From positions 15,011-79,010 of the forward strand of contig CAZMBP010000011.1 of the NCBI GenBank assembly GCA_964564545.1: a stretch of 64,000 bases of DNA, given 5' to 3'. The position numbers and the translations under genes were made by a program. Below are positions 8,382 through 17,186 of the stretch, piece by piece. This stretch comes from CAJQQY01 sp964564545 (GTDB taxonomy: Bacteria; Bacteroidota; Bacteroidia; Chitinophagales; Saprospiraceae). The first letter of the stretch is position 1, and each line of letters begins with the position of its first letter. The notes beneath the pieces are model-generated. The model did not search any database and was not told the origin of the DNA. It saw only the letters and a program-made list of their open reading frames with translations.

Positions 8382-9082
8382 TCTTCAACTGTTTCATTGT
8401 TTTTGATCTCGAACGTTTTTTTGTTTTTATAAATTAATGGGATCCATTCCTCCGAACTTTTTTCAATAATATTTCCAATGGCTCTTGAAGAAATGGTCGC
8501 TCCTGTAATGCTATCAACTTCCCATGGATTTTTCTTAGTGCCATGTTTTACAGGAATGACTTTATTTTTTACTGCACTTAAATCTTCGACAAGGGATACA
8601 TCGAGGTTTTTAAAATTTGCAAGGAAGTCTTGATCCTTTTCAATTTTATCTCCTAGACCTGGTGTCTCTTTACTTTCCAAAACATAAAAACCAACGACGG
8701 CTTGTTTCTCAGGGTCGTATCCATACAGAATACGTAATACATCAGCGAATCCCATTCCACTAGCTTTGATGGCTAGCCCTGTTAGTTGACCATTTTCATC
8801 ATAACCGGCATATACTATTTGTTCCGCATTTTCCTCATCGTTGATTTCTGTAAATACATTGTTAGGAGTGAGTTGAAAAGTTTTCTTTTCTGTAATTCCT
8901 GGCAGTACTTTGAAGATGGCTTTTTCTAATGCCGCTGCTTTATTTTTTTCAATCCTTGGTAATGTTCCTTCAAAGGTCAACACAATCAACAGCGCACAAA
9001 CTACCCCTATGCTAACCATAGCTCGAAGCATTTTCATACTATTTGCAGCGTCTGTTGTTGGTATGGATTGTATTTTGTTCAT
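8378..9082 (-). CDS. rnfG: Rnf complex FMN-bearing subunit RnfG
   Basis: Covalently flavinylated subunit on the periplasmic face (234 aa). One N-terminal TM helix (about 20-40) is followed by the FMN-binding domain. The flavinylation motif D-S-I-T-G-A-T-I-S-S places the FMN-bearing Thr at residue 196. The flavin transferase ApbE needed for this modification is not encoded in the window. The gene overlaps both neighbours by 4 bp. Confidence 0.93.
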   Translation of the reverse strand: MNKIQSIPTTDAANSMKMLRAMVSIGVVCALLIVLTFEGTLPRIEKNKAAALEKAIFKVLPGITEKKTFQLTPNNVFTEINDEENAEQIVYAGYDENGQLTGLAIKASGMGFADVLRILYGYDPEKQAVVGFYVLESKETPGLGDKIEKDQDFLANFKNLDVSLVEDLSAVKNKVIPVKHGTKKNPWEVDSITGATISSRAIGNIIEKSSEEWIPLIYKNKKTFEIKNNETVEE

Positions 9083-10098
9083 GATGTTTTCAAACTTTTA
9101 GTCGTTCCATAAACTCGTGGTTTTACCAAACCATCAATATGTGGCGAAATAGCATTCGCCAACAAAATAGCATACATCACTCCTTCTGGTAGTCCTCCCC
9201 AAATTCGAATCACAATGACCAGTAGCCCGATGATCGCTCCATACATCCAAACTCCTAAAGGTGTTAGTGGAGAAGCTACCATATCCGTTGCCATAAAAAC
9301 TGCCCCCAACATTAAGCCTCCTGAAAAGAGCATAAAAATAGGAGAAGGATAAACTTGGTTATCAATGAGATATAAAATTCCGCTGAATAGAAATGCACTT
9401 CCTAATACCGAAACTGGTATTCGCCAGTTCATCATTTTTCTGGCAGCTAAATAAATACCTCCTAACAAAATCAGCACAGCGCAGGTCTCCCCGGTCGAAC
9501 CACTAATGATTCCAAAGGCCAAATCAGTTGTTTCAGTCGATACCTGATCAAACTTAAAAGCTGATAGCGGCGTTGCTCCCGTCATCGCATCAAACTCTGG
9601 CTTCATAAAAGGAAAGGCAAAAGTGGAAGAGAAAAAAGAGGAAAACCGATCCTCCAAAAGTGGTGAATTCCAAGTAGTGATCGCTACGGGAAATGCAGCT
9701 TGTAATACTGCTCTTCCAACAAGGGCTGGATTGAAAACATTATATCCCAAACCTCCAAAAATAAATTTACCGAGCGCAATCGCAATCACTCCTCCAAAAA
9801 AAGTCATCCATATTGGAAACCCCGGAGGTAAGGTCAGTCCTAATAATAAACCTGTGATCACAGCGGACCAATCTGAAACGGTACTTTCTTTTTTTGAAAT
9901 TTTACATAAAAAATGTTCCGTAACAATACAGGAAACTACTGCAGTAACGATAACCATCAAAGCACTTAAACCAAAAACATACACAGCAAAAAATGCAACG
10001 GGAAGTAATGCCCAAACTACATTTCTCATGATGGTATCTGTGCTAAGCCCTTGGGTAATATGGGGCGAAGTGCTGATATGTAATGTTTTATTTAGCAT
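9079..10098 (-). CDS. rnfD: Rnf complex flavinylated membrane subunit RnfD
   Basis: Multi-spanning subunit with covalent FMN. I use the start at 10098 (MLNKTLHISTSPHI), which matches the usual N-terminus and gives an 11-bp overlap with rnfC; an upstream ATG at 10128 would add ten residues and deepen the overlap to 41 bp. The flavinylation motif TGAT-PLS lies at residues 173-179, with Thr176 the likely attachment site. About eight to ten membrane helices and the GGLPEGVMYAILLANAISP motif near the C-terminus are typical of RnfD/NqrB. Confidence 0.94.
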   Translation of the reverse strand: MLNKTLHISTSPHITQGLSTDTIMRNVVWALLPVAFFAVYVFGLSALMVIVTAVVSCIVTEHFLCKISKKESTVSDWSAVITGLLLGLTLPPGFPIWMTFFGGVIAIALGKFIFGGLGYNVFNPALVGRAVLQAAFPVAITTWNSPLLEDRFSSFFSSTFAFPFMKPEFDAMTGATPLSAFKFDQVSTETTDLAFGIISGSTGETCAVLILLGGIYLAARKMMNWRIPVSVLGSAFLFSGILYLIDNQVYPSPIFMLFSGGLMLGAVFMATDMVASPLTPLGVWMYGAIIGLLVIVIRIWGGLPEGVMYAILLANAISPHIDGLVKPRVYGTTKSLKTS

Positions 10099-11440
10099 TT
10101 GCGTTGGCCTTTTTTCGTTTTCTAACAATAGACTTGGATAGTCTAAAATATTGCACTAATGGAATATGAGAAGGACATACATAAGAGCATGATCCACACT
10201 CAAAACAATCCATTAAGTTATTGTTTTCTGCCATCTCATCGTAGGCTTCAAATTTTGCTAAAATCCCCAACTTAGAAGGATTTAGGAAAATTGGACAAGC
10301 ATCTACGCAAGCTCCACATTTGATACAGGGATATATTTTCTCAGACCTTTTTACTTCTTTTTCAGTATAAACAACAATGCCTGATGTTCCTTTGACAATG
10401 GAAATATCTAGGTTGGAAACTGCCACGCCCATCATTGGACCACCCATATAAACTTCGCTGATATTTTCATCGACTCCTACTTGCTCTAAAACATAGCGGA
10501 GCGGTGTACCAACTGGTATTAAATAATTTCCTTTCTTTTTTACCCCTGGGCCAGTAATGGTAACTACTCGTTCTTGAATGCCACGACCATGTGGAAGGAG
10601 ACGACCAATTTCTGCAGTTGTAGCAATATTTACCACTACCACATTTACATCAATCGGTAAACCTCCAGAAGGAACTTCTAGATCCAAAATAGAAGTGATC
10701 AACATCTTTTCAGAACCTTGAGGATATTTTACGGGAACAACTTTTACAGAAATAGGCTCCCCTGAGGGAATCATTTTTTCCAAATGATCGGCTGCATCTT
10801 GCTTGTTCGCTTCTATCCCAATAATGGTTTTTTTTGCTCCGGTAGCTTTCATCAGATATTTAATACCTGTAAAAATATCTTCTGCTTGTTCGAGCATCAC
10901 CCGATGGTCGGTGGTCAAGTAAGGTTCGCATTCGATTCCATTGAGCATTAAAATCTCACAATGTTTTCCTTCAGGAATTTTCAATTTTACATGAGTTGGA
11001 AACGCAGCTCCTCCTAACCCAACAATTCCAGCATCCTGAACACCTTGCAAGATCTCTTCAGGTGTAGCTGTTTTGTAATCAATTGGATTTCCTTCTGCCA
11101 CTTCCTGACTAGAGGATGGGAATGGTTCTAAATAAATTCCTGGAACCATTTTTCCAGAAATAGACGGAACATTCCCAATCTTTCGAACCGTCCCCGAGGC
11201 AGATGCATGGATTGGTACGGAAACATATCCGACGGCTTTGGCTAGCACCTGACCTCGGTTGACCTCTTGTCCTTCTCGAACGATTATTTCTGAAGGAGCA
11301 CCAATATGTTGTGCCATCGGAATGATGATCACAGGAGCAAAAGGGAACTGCCGAATGGGTAAACCATTTGTTTCATCTTTGTGCTCCGGTGGATGAATAC
11401 CGTGCTTAAAAGTATTTTTATGAAAATTAAAAAGTCCCAT
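10088..11440 (-). CDS. rnfC: Rnf complex NADH-binding subunit RnfC
   Basis: Peripheral cytoplasmic subunit with the NAD(H)/FMN fold and two [4Fe-4S] clusters (450 aa). The N-terminal part holds a barrel-sandwich-like region, then GLGGAAFPTHVKL in the nucleotide-binding domain. Cluster motifs CIKCGACVDACP start at Cys372 and CFECGSCSYVCP at Cys412. It ends in a basic tail and overlaps rnfD. It begins 6 bp after the nifJ stop, tying PFOR and Rnf into one transcript. Confidence 0.95.
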   Translation of the reverse strand: MGLFNFHKNTFKHGIHPPEHKDETNGLPIRQFPFAPVIIIPMAQHIGAPSEIIVREGQEVNRGQVLAKAVGYVSVPIHASASGTVRKIGNVPSISGKMVPGIYLEPFPSSSQEVAEGNPIDYKTATPEEILQGVQDAGIVGLGGAAFPTHVKLKIPEGKHCEILMLNGIECEPYLTTDHRVMLEQAEDIFTGIKYLMKATGAKKTIIGIEANKQDAADHLEKMIPSGEPISVKVVPVKYPQGSEKMLITSILDLEVPSGGLPIDVNVVVVNIATTAEIGRLLPHGRGIQERVVTITGPGVKKKGNYLIPVGTPLRYVLEQVGVDENISEVYMGGPMMGVAVSNLDISIVKGTSGIVVYTEKEVKRSEKIYPCIKCGACVDACPIFLNPSKLGILAKFEAYDEMAENNNLMDCFECGSCSYVCPSHIPLVQYFRLSKSIVRKRKKANANAK

Positions 11441-11446
11441 AATAGT

Positions 11447-14400
11447 CTAATTGAACTTTTCGCCTCTCTTAATCCATTTGTCAATATCCTTCTCTGAGCG
11501 ATCTGCTGGTAATCCAGGATGTATCACTCTTGCGGTACATTTCTCCGCAGCTTTTACTAAATCAGAATAAGGTCCACCATCTGGATTTTTAATAAAAGCT
11601 TTCTTATCATTATTGTATGCAAAGATCTTAGAATTGAGTTTTGTACACTCATCGCAAGAAGTACATTCTTCTGTTTCTAGCCAAGGAGCCATGTAGTCGC
11701 CGTTGGATTGCACTTTATCAGGAGAAGGTTCAGGTGTAGATTCACTCGTTGCTAATTCAACAATTCCTTCGCCATTTCCGCCTGCCATTTTCATCAATCC
11801 TTTAGCAATATTTCCAACCACCTCTGCACGGATTTTACTTTCCATATCTACCGGGTCTTCCACTTTTTCAGTTTTCACACCTGCTAATGCTCTAAGCATG
11901 ATCCAAAAGTCTCTTCGCTCTTCGCAAGACTCAACAATAGGTTTGGCAACAAGCACTCTATTGAGTCGTTGTTTTCTATCTACTGCCCAAATGAAAGGGA
12001 ATTTACCTTCTCGATCATCAGCATCTAAGGCTAGAAATTCTGCTAAAACAATCATGTTTTCATTCCACGCATCTCGTGGCACTTTTCGGAAATGTTTTCT
12101 AAACCGTCCTTCCGTAATCGCAAAGTCAGCGAAGGTCATCGCTACTTCCATTGATTTTTCCCGACCATTTTCTAAATACTTTAATTGATAGGTTGGGAAC
12201 AATTGGTCTATGGCAGGATTCCCATCGAGGTCGAAACACTCTTCTGTTTTTACCCCCTTGTCAGGATTGTATTTGAAAATAGGATAAGCTCTAGATTCAA
12301 CCGCCAATTTTGCTTGATGTGCGCCTAAGTCATCGGCAACACCATGTTCTGGTTGACAAGTAGTATAGAGATTAAAAATAGCAGGTCGCTTAGTCATCAG
12401 ACCATCGATAAATCCTTCGATCATTTGACTCGTGTTGGCGAGAGTCGCTTGTAACACATAAGTATTTCTATGTGCCATGGCAATCAAACCAATTTCTTTT
12501 CGTGGTTCCGATTTACCTTTTTGCACTTTTCCATATTGAGCCATATCTGACACCTGGCCAATGAAACCAGAAGTACATGCTTGACCTCCTGTATTGGAAT
12601 ATACTTGAGTATCAACTACAATTACTTTGATCGGTTTTCCTGAAGCCATCATTCTAGACAGATTTTGAAATCCGATATCATACATTGCTCCATCACCTCC
12701 AAGAACTACTACGGGAGGACAAAGCAACCATTCTTCATCACTAAATTGTCCCCAATTGAAATAGGTGAAAAATCCATCATGCTCATCCCGATCGTAGGTG
12801 CCGTTTAATTCCAGTTCTGCTTTTCTAATGGTTCTAAATCCATCCGCCATTTTGGCCATATGCCCTTCAAAAATACCCATCGCCATGGAAGCAGAATCTT
12901 GGAATAAATGATTCGCCCAAGGGAAAGGATAAGGGTTGAATGGGAAAGTAGATCCCCAAACGGAAGTACAACCAGTAGCATTACACATCCCCATATTGGA
13001 ACGTCCTTTACCAGTAGTACCATTGGTGTATTTCCATTTTAATTTTTTCAGTTTAGCGAGCAGTTGTGTTACTTCTTTTAACCAATTTTGATCTATCGGT
13101 TCACTACCTTTTGCAGATTCAAATCTTTTGGTAATTCCTGCCATGGTTAAATCGCCATCGTTCGATTCAGAAACAATTTTCGACATCATATCTGCATCAC
13201 TCACATCAACGGTACCCATCAATTTATGCTGAATATGACTTTCCAATTTAGTTGTTAACTCATCAAGGTAAGCAACATGTTTTTCGATACGAGGCTGCAT
13301 TAAAGATTCGACGGTAGCAGTAAAAATATGAACGACTGATTTTTCTGAACAACCTAAACATGCTCCATCACCACTTGCAAAATTCAGATAAGCATCTTTG
13401 TTCAACAAGATCGTTTCGAGTGGGCCAATCTTTTCTTCTAGGTCATCGATGCGATTATATTTTTTAGGTGTGTTAGGTAAGTCTAACCACAAGTCCCATT
13501 CTTTCCTCAACTTATCGACAGAATCATCCGTTTGAGGAACAATTCTTAAGGCATCATCATTACAGACTTCTACACATTCCATACAACCTTTACAAGTCGT
13601 TGGATTGATGGTAATGCTAAATAATCCACCACTATTTGCTTCATCTTTTTCGTGCAAATCATAATAAGGTCTTGTCAAGGCAAATTTAAAATCACCCAAT
13701 TCTTCTCTAAACCAATCGAACTCTTTTGACAATGTAGCATCATTGTTATTTTCCTGAATCGTTTGATCGATGGCTTCGTAAATAAAGTCATTTACAGTAC
13801 CTCCATTATTTGATGCGTTGAATAAATTACGAATCTTACCTTCCATTTGACGGACTGCTTTTGGTAAGGATTCTACTTTGCCATGATTTTTCTTAACCCG
13901 ACTAACTACGGTATCTAAGACTCCTGAAAGTTCACTCACTAATCCTGGAATTGCAGTATCAGGACATACGGTATAACAATCTCCACAGGCGGTACAATTA
14001 TTTGGAACCCACTCAGGATGTTCAAAACGAATACCCGTCATATCTCTGAAAACAGAAGTTACGGCAGGCATGACGCTTAAGCCAATAAATGGATCGGTGA
14101 TATTGTCGCTACCCATTCCTCGCAAATAAAAATTACCTGTCTGTTCCCAAAACCGATGAATGTCTGTCAGTTTCGATTCACTTTGAGGAATGTTTTTCAT
14201 CATGGTTGGAATAGCTAACTCAGCTTGTCCATTTGATTTTTCAGCTGTCCCTGCCCCTAATTCTTTGTTTTTAATTTCATGAACTTCATCAAACCCTCTT
14301 CGGACTACTCGCATATTGTCATTGACCACTCGTTGACCTTTTGCCCCAAATTTATGTTGCAATTGATCTTCTATCGCTTTGAGTAATTTCTCTTCTGAAA

Positions 14401-16390
14401 GACCCGCTTTTTCCATTAATGGCGAAGCTGCGAAAAATGCACCTTGAAATGCGATCCCTTGCATTCTTAATTGAAGTTCAGGATCAGTTGCTTCTTCTCT
14501 AGCGATTTTAAATCCATCGATGTAGAAGACATGAATGTCATTATTGATGATTACTTTTTGATATGGTTCAGGAATCTCTGCCCAAACTTCTTCTGGACTA
14601 TTTTTATCACTTTGGATAATAAAACTTCCTCCTTTTTTCAATCCAGCTAATGCATTCGTATGTTTGAAAACATTTGGATCGGGTGAAAGAACGACATCCA
14701 CAAAAAAGTATTCACAATTGATTCGAATAGGTTCAGGTGATGCAGCCAGATAATAAGTGGTTGGCTGACCTTTTTTCTCTGAACCGTATTTTGGATTTGC
14801 TTTGATATCATATCCCAATAAATCAAAAAGCGTCATCGCCAGGTTTTTACCTGTGGTGATCGCTCCCCAACCTCCTACTGAGTGGAAACGAACCGTAACT
14901 GCTCCTTCGGGCATCAGGTTTGGATTTTCCGAACCTTTTACCGCCAACTCTTTTACATTAGGATAAGCCTCTTCGATATCTTCTTGATAGCCACGTTGCT
15001 TCGGTGTAATTGGGGTGTCTCGAATAAAATCTATTGATAAATAAAATTGCTTTTTATGTTTTCCATCGGGCAACATATTTTCTACTGTTCCGATAATTCC
15101 TTCAGGTTGTAAATCTCGACTTCCCATTCCGAAAGAGCCTGAATAAATCGCAGGCATATCTTTGGCTTGGTATGTTTCCAAGTTAGGATAAGGTTTCCGT
15201 TTCGGATTTGCTCCATTTTCCAAACACTTGGATAAGGCAGATCTAATTTCTCTAACTAAAGGAAGGTCAACAGCTAAAGGTTGGTCCAATCTTTCCAAAA
15301 CAGTCACTCCTTTTTTTCCCTTCAACATTTTCCCAATCAAATCTGATGGGAAAGGTCTGAACATCGTTAAGTCAACAACTCCCACTTTAATGCCTCGTGT
15401 TTTTCGAAGATAATCCACGACTACTTCAGCACTCGGCACTACACTTCCCTGCCCAAGAATTAAGTAATCCGCATCATCTGCCAAATAAGACATGACGCGA
15501 TTATATCGTCGTCCAGTAAGTTGATAAAATTCTTCAAAAGCCTGATCCGCCAACTCTTGAATATGGTCAAAAAAGTAAGGTCGCTGCGCTGCCACACTTT
15601 GCATATAAGCATCTTGGTTCTGTACGATTCCAGCCATGACCGGATTATCTACATCCCAAAGTTCAGGGATACGACGACGCGTATCTCCATAAATTAATTT
15701 TTGAGCTGGAGTAGGAGTATCAATAATATCATCTGGACGACCAAGGTATTCCTTGATCAATTCTCGCTCAGGAAGCAACATCGATTCGATGAGGTGAGTG
15801 GTCAAAAAACCATCCTGTGCCACCACACCAGGAGTCAAAGCCAGCTCAGCAATTCTATGTGCAATGATATTTAAATCAGCTACATGCTGAGCCTTTTTAG
15901 CAAAGAGTTGAAAAAAACCAGTATCATCTATGGCATGATAATCATCATGTCCAGCATGTACATTTAAGGTAGATTTCGTCATTGCTCTTGCCCCAATATT
16001 GAGGACATAAGTCAATCTTTTTCCTACTGCAGCATAAAGCGATTCGTGCATGTATGCAATCCCTTGGCCAGAAGAAAAATTAGCTGCCCTCAAACCAGTC
16101 ATTGAAAGACCAGCGGTAACCGCAGCTGCGGCATGCTCTCCTTCGGGTTCTATAAAAATTAAAGGTCGGTCAGAAATATTTAAATGACCTTTGGCTGCGG
16201 CATCAGCCCAGTACTCTCCCATCTGAGTGGAAGGAGTAATTGGGTAAGCTCCTGCAGCATCTGAAGATTCTCGTTCACACATGATGGCAGCTGTATTTCC
16301 ATCCATAGCAACACGAACTCCGGGATATTTAAATTTTTTATTTTCCTTGTCTGAATCGGGTTTTGTTAAAAATTTTGTCAATGATTTCAT
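11447..16390 (-). CDS. nifJ: Pyruvate:ferredoxin oxidoreductase with fused C-terminal ferredoxin
   Basis: Oxidises pyruvate and CoA to acetyl-CoA and CO2, reducing ferredoxin. Domains in order: pyrimidine-binding POR_N (about 25-260, with GAYPITPST), domain II (about 270-420), gamma domain (VRFHSVGGWGAITTGKN near 500), ferredoxin domain with Cys799/802/805/809 and Cys933/936/939/943, and the TPP domain with GGDGA at 1231-1235 followed by DTQVYSNTGGQA. At 1647 aa it is far longer than the usual 1170-1200. There is an insertion of about 100 aa between the two clusters, an insertion of about 90 aa before the TPP domain, and a C-terminal single-cluster ferredoxin (Cys1576/1579/1582 and Cys1618) after a Ser/Glu/Pro linker. 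The fused ferredoxin suggests direct electron hand-off. It lies directly upstream of rnfC. Confidence 0.93.
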   Translation of the reverse strand: MKSLTKFLTKPDSDKENKKFKYPGVRVAMDGNTAAIMCERESSDAAGAYPITPSTQMGEYWADAAAKGHLNISDRPLIFIEPEGEHAAAAVTAGLSMTGLRAANFSSGQGIAYMHESLYAAVGKRLTYVLNIGARAMTKSTLNVHAGHDDYHAIDDTGFFQLFAKKAQHVADLNIIAHRIAELALTPGVVAQDGFLTTHLIESMLLPERELIKEYLGRPDDIIDTPTPAQKLIYGDTRRRIPELWDVDNPVMAGIVQNQDAYMQSVAAQRPYFFDHIQELADQAFEEFYQLTGRRYNRVMSYLADDADYLILGQGSVVPSAEVVVDYLRKTRGIKVGVVDLTMFRPFPSDLIGKMLKGKKGVTVLERLDQPLAVDLPLVREIRSALSKCLENGANPKRKPYPNLETYQAKDMPAIYSGSFGMGSRDLQPEGIIGTVENMLPDGKHKKQFYLSIDFIRDTPITPKQRGYQEDIEEAYPNVKELAVKGSENPNLMPEGAVTVRFHSVGGWGAITTGKNLAMTLFDLLGYDIKANPKYGSEKKGQPTTYYLAASPEPIRINCEYFFVDVVLSPDPNVFKHTNALAGLKKGGSFIIQSDKNSPEEVWAEIPEPYQKVIINNDIHVFYIDGFKIAREEATDPELQLRMQGIAFQGAFFAASPLMEKAGLSEEKLLKAIEDQLQHKFGAKGQRVVNDNMRVVRRGFDEVHEIKNKELGAGTAEKSNGQAELAIPTMMKNIPQSESKLTDIHRFWEQTGNFYLRGMGSDNITDPFIGLSVMPAVTSVFRDMTGIRFEHPEWVPNNCTACGDCYTVCPDTAIPGLVSELSGVLDTVVSRVKKNHGKVESLPKAVRQMEGKIRNLFNASNNGGTVNDFIYEAIDQTIQENNNDATLSKEFDWFREELGDFKFALTRPYYDLHEKDEANSGGLFSITINPTTCKGCMECVEVCNDDALRIVPQTDDSVDKLRKEWDLWLDLPNTPKKYNRIDDLEEKIGPLETILLNKDAYLNFASGDGACLGCSEKSVVHIFTATVESLMQPRIEKHVAYLDELTTKLESHIQHKLMGTVDVSDADMMSKIVSESNDGDLTMAGITKRFESAKGSEPIDQNWLKEVTQLLAKLKKLKWKYTNGTTGKGRSNMGMCNATGCTSVWGSTFPFNPYPFPWANHLFQDSASMAMGIFEGHMAKMADGFRTIRKAELELNGTYDRDEHDGFFTYFNWGQFSDEEWLLCPPVVVLGGDGAMYDIGFQNLSRMMASGKPIKVIVVDTQVYSNTGGQACTSGFIGQVSDMAQYGKVQKGKSEPRKEIGLIAMAHRNTYVLQATLANTSQMIEGFIDGLMTKRPAIFNLYTTCQPEHGVADDLGAHQAKLAVESRAYPIFKYNPDKGVKTEECFDLDGNPAIDQLFPTYQLKYLENGREKSMEVAMTFADFAITEGRFRKHFRKVPRDAWNENMIVLAEFLALDADDREGKFPFIWAVDRKQRLNRVLVAKPIVESCEERRDFWIMLRALAGVKTEKVEDPVDMESKIRAEVVGNIAKGLMKMAGGNGEGIVELATSESTPEPSPDKVQSNGDYMAPWLETEECTSCDECTKLNSKIFAYNNDKKAFIKNPDGGPYSDLVKAAEKCTARVIHPGLPADRSEKDIDKWIKRGEKFN

Positions 16391-16517
16391 AAGACTAAAG
16401 ATTTTAAAGGAAGAGGTTTCTCTTGAAAGATTTGAGCATGAAGAGAAGGGATCTCTGTTGGTTTTCGTTTATTCCTAATTTTTAATTTTAAAAAAATATC
16501 AAAATAATTTTTGAAGA

Positions 16518-16898
16518 TTAGTACCCAGGAACAGGATTATCAACTAGGTTACGAATCAATTTTGCTGAATCATAACACCCACTAACTTTCCCTACGGAAA
16601 GACAATATTCTTCTTCTCCTTCTTGATGACGGCAATCGTAATTTTTAATATCTATATTATCAAAGCGAGCATCTTCCGCTCGACATTGATCCATTAGGCT
16701 TTGTAATGTTACAGGTTCCTTAGGTTCGATTCCATTTCTAAAAAGAAAATAGGTTAAGGAGTTCTTCAATGCTTTCCGAGAATTATGACAGACTGTATAT
16801 GCAGATACATCTTCTTCGGAACGGGATAGTTGATCAGTTGCCATCTTTAGCAATTGATCAGCTTCATTTAATAAAAAGTCAGATTTGGAGTTTTTCAT
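16518..16898 (-). CDS. HEPN-like small protein at the head of the nifJ-rnf operon
   Basis: A 126-aa, helix-rich, soluble protein. Its N-terminal half (LLNEADQLLKMATDQL ... AYTVCHNSRKALKNSLTYFL) resembles a HEPN fold, with the central helix carrying a conserved basic residue. The classical catalytic Rx4-6H motif of HEPN RNases is not evident, so an RNase activity should not be assumed. It also has Cys residues at the C-terminal half (Cys92, Cys105, Cys114 region), possibly redox- or metal-related. It is the first gene after the FNR-like operators and lies 127 bp upstream of nifJ on the same strand. It could be a small regulator or chaperone of the pathway; its function is unknown. Confidence 0.6.
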   Translation of the reverse strand: MKNSKSDFLLNEADQLLKMATDQLSRSEEDVSAYTVCHNSRKALKNSLTYFLFRNGIEPKEPVTLQSLMDQCRAEDARFDNIDIKNYDCRHQEGEEEYCLSVGKVSGCYDSAKLIRNLVDNPVPGY

Positions 16899-16955
16899 GG
16901 CTATTGAGTTTTAGATGAATAAAAATTTCCATGTTTTAGTAGAATTATTATCGCA

Positions 16956-16963
16956 CAAATTAA
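16956..16963 (-). promoter_or_regulatory. Candidate -7 box for the HEPN-nifJ-rnf operon
   Basis: Read on the minus strand this is TTAATTTG, one mismatch from the Bacteroidota -7 consensus TAnnTTTG. It lies about 58 bp upstream of the HEPN-like start. The operator at 16986-16997 would be centred about 40 bp upstream of the implied transcription start, the position typical for class II FNR/CRP activation. Confidence 0.4.
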
Positions 16964-16985
16964 CCTGTAGGAAATTCATTTTTGA

Positions 16986-17019
16986 TGATAAAAATCAATA
17001 CCTCTTATGACAAAAGTCA
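16986..17019. promoter_or_regulatory. Two tandem FNR/CRP-type palindromes
   Basis: TGATAAAAATCA (16986-16997) and TGACAAAAGTCA (17008-17019) are both perfect TGAY-N4-RTCA palindromes with the same AAAA spacer. Their centres are 22 bp apart, two helical turns on the same face of the DNA. They lie between the divergent starts of the nifJ-rnf operon and pfkA. CRP/FNR-superfamily regulators (FNR, DNR, HcpR types) recognise this geometry; the regulator is not in the window. Confidence 0.6.
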
Positions 17020-17056
17020 AATTTTCTAAAACTGCTAAACCCGTATCTTGTGAGGT

Positions 17057-17064
17057 TAAATTTG
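17057..17064 (+). promoter_or_regulatory. Candidate -7 box for pfkA
   Basis: TAAATTTG matches the Bacteroidota TAnnTTTG -7 element exactly, 123 bp upstream of the pfkA ATG. No good -33 TTTG is seen at the usual spacing, consistent with an activator-dependent promoter served by the palindromes just upstream. Confidence 0.4.
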
Positions 17065-17186
17065 TGAGATGATACTTGGAAAATACTTGTAGTTGGTATG
17101 AAAAAAAGAATAAGATTTTTTCCTAATTTTTTTGAAATAAGAACAAAGAATGATTAATATCACAAAAAATAAACGAAGTTCATATT

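Noticed and set aside
9623..10141. 172-codon plus-strand open frame over rnfD
   Set aside because: It is the antisense shadow of rnfD, whose protein has clear family motifs and an overlapping operon context; the plus-strand protein has no recognisable domain.
7144..11440. Na+-NQR instead of Rnf
   Set aside because: RnfB and RnfC with their cluster motifs are present, and NqrA and NqrF with its [2Fe-2S] domain are absent; only the NqrM-like gene is NQR-flavoured.
11703..12188. 161-codon plus-strand open frame over nifJ
   Set aside because: Antisense to the PFOR C-terminal region; Ser/Leu-rich composition typical of shadow frames.
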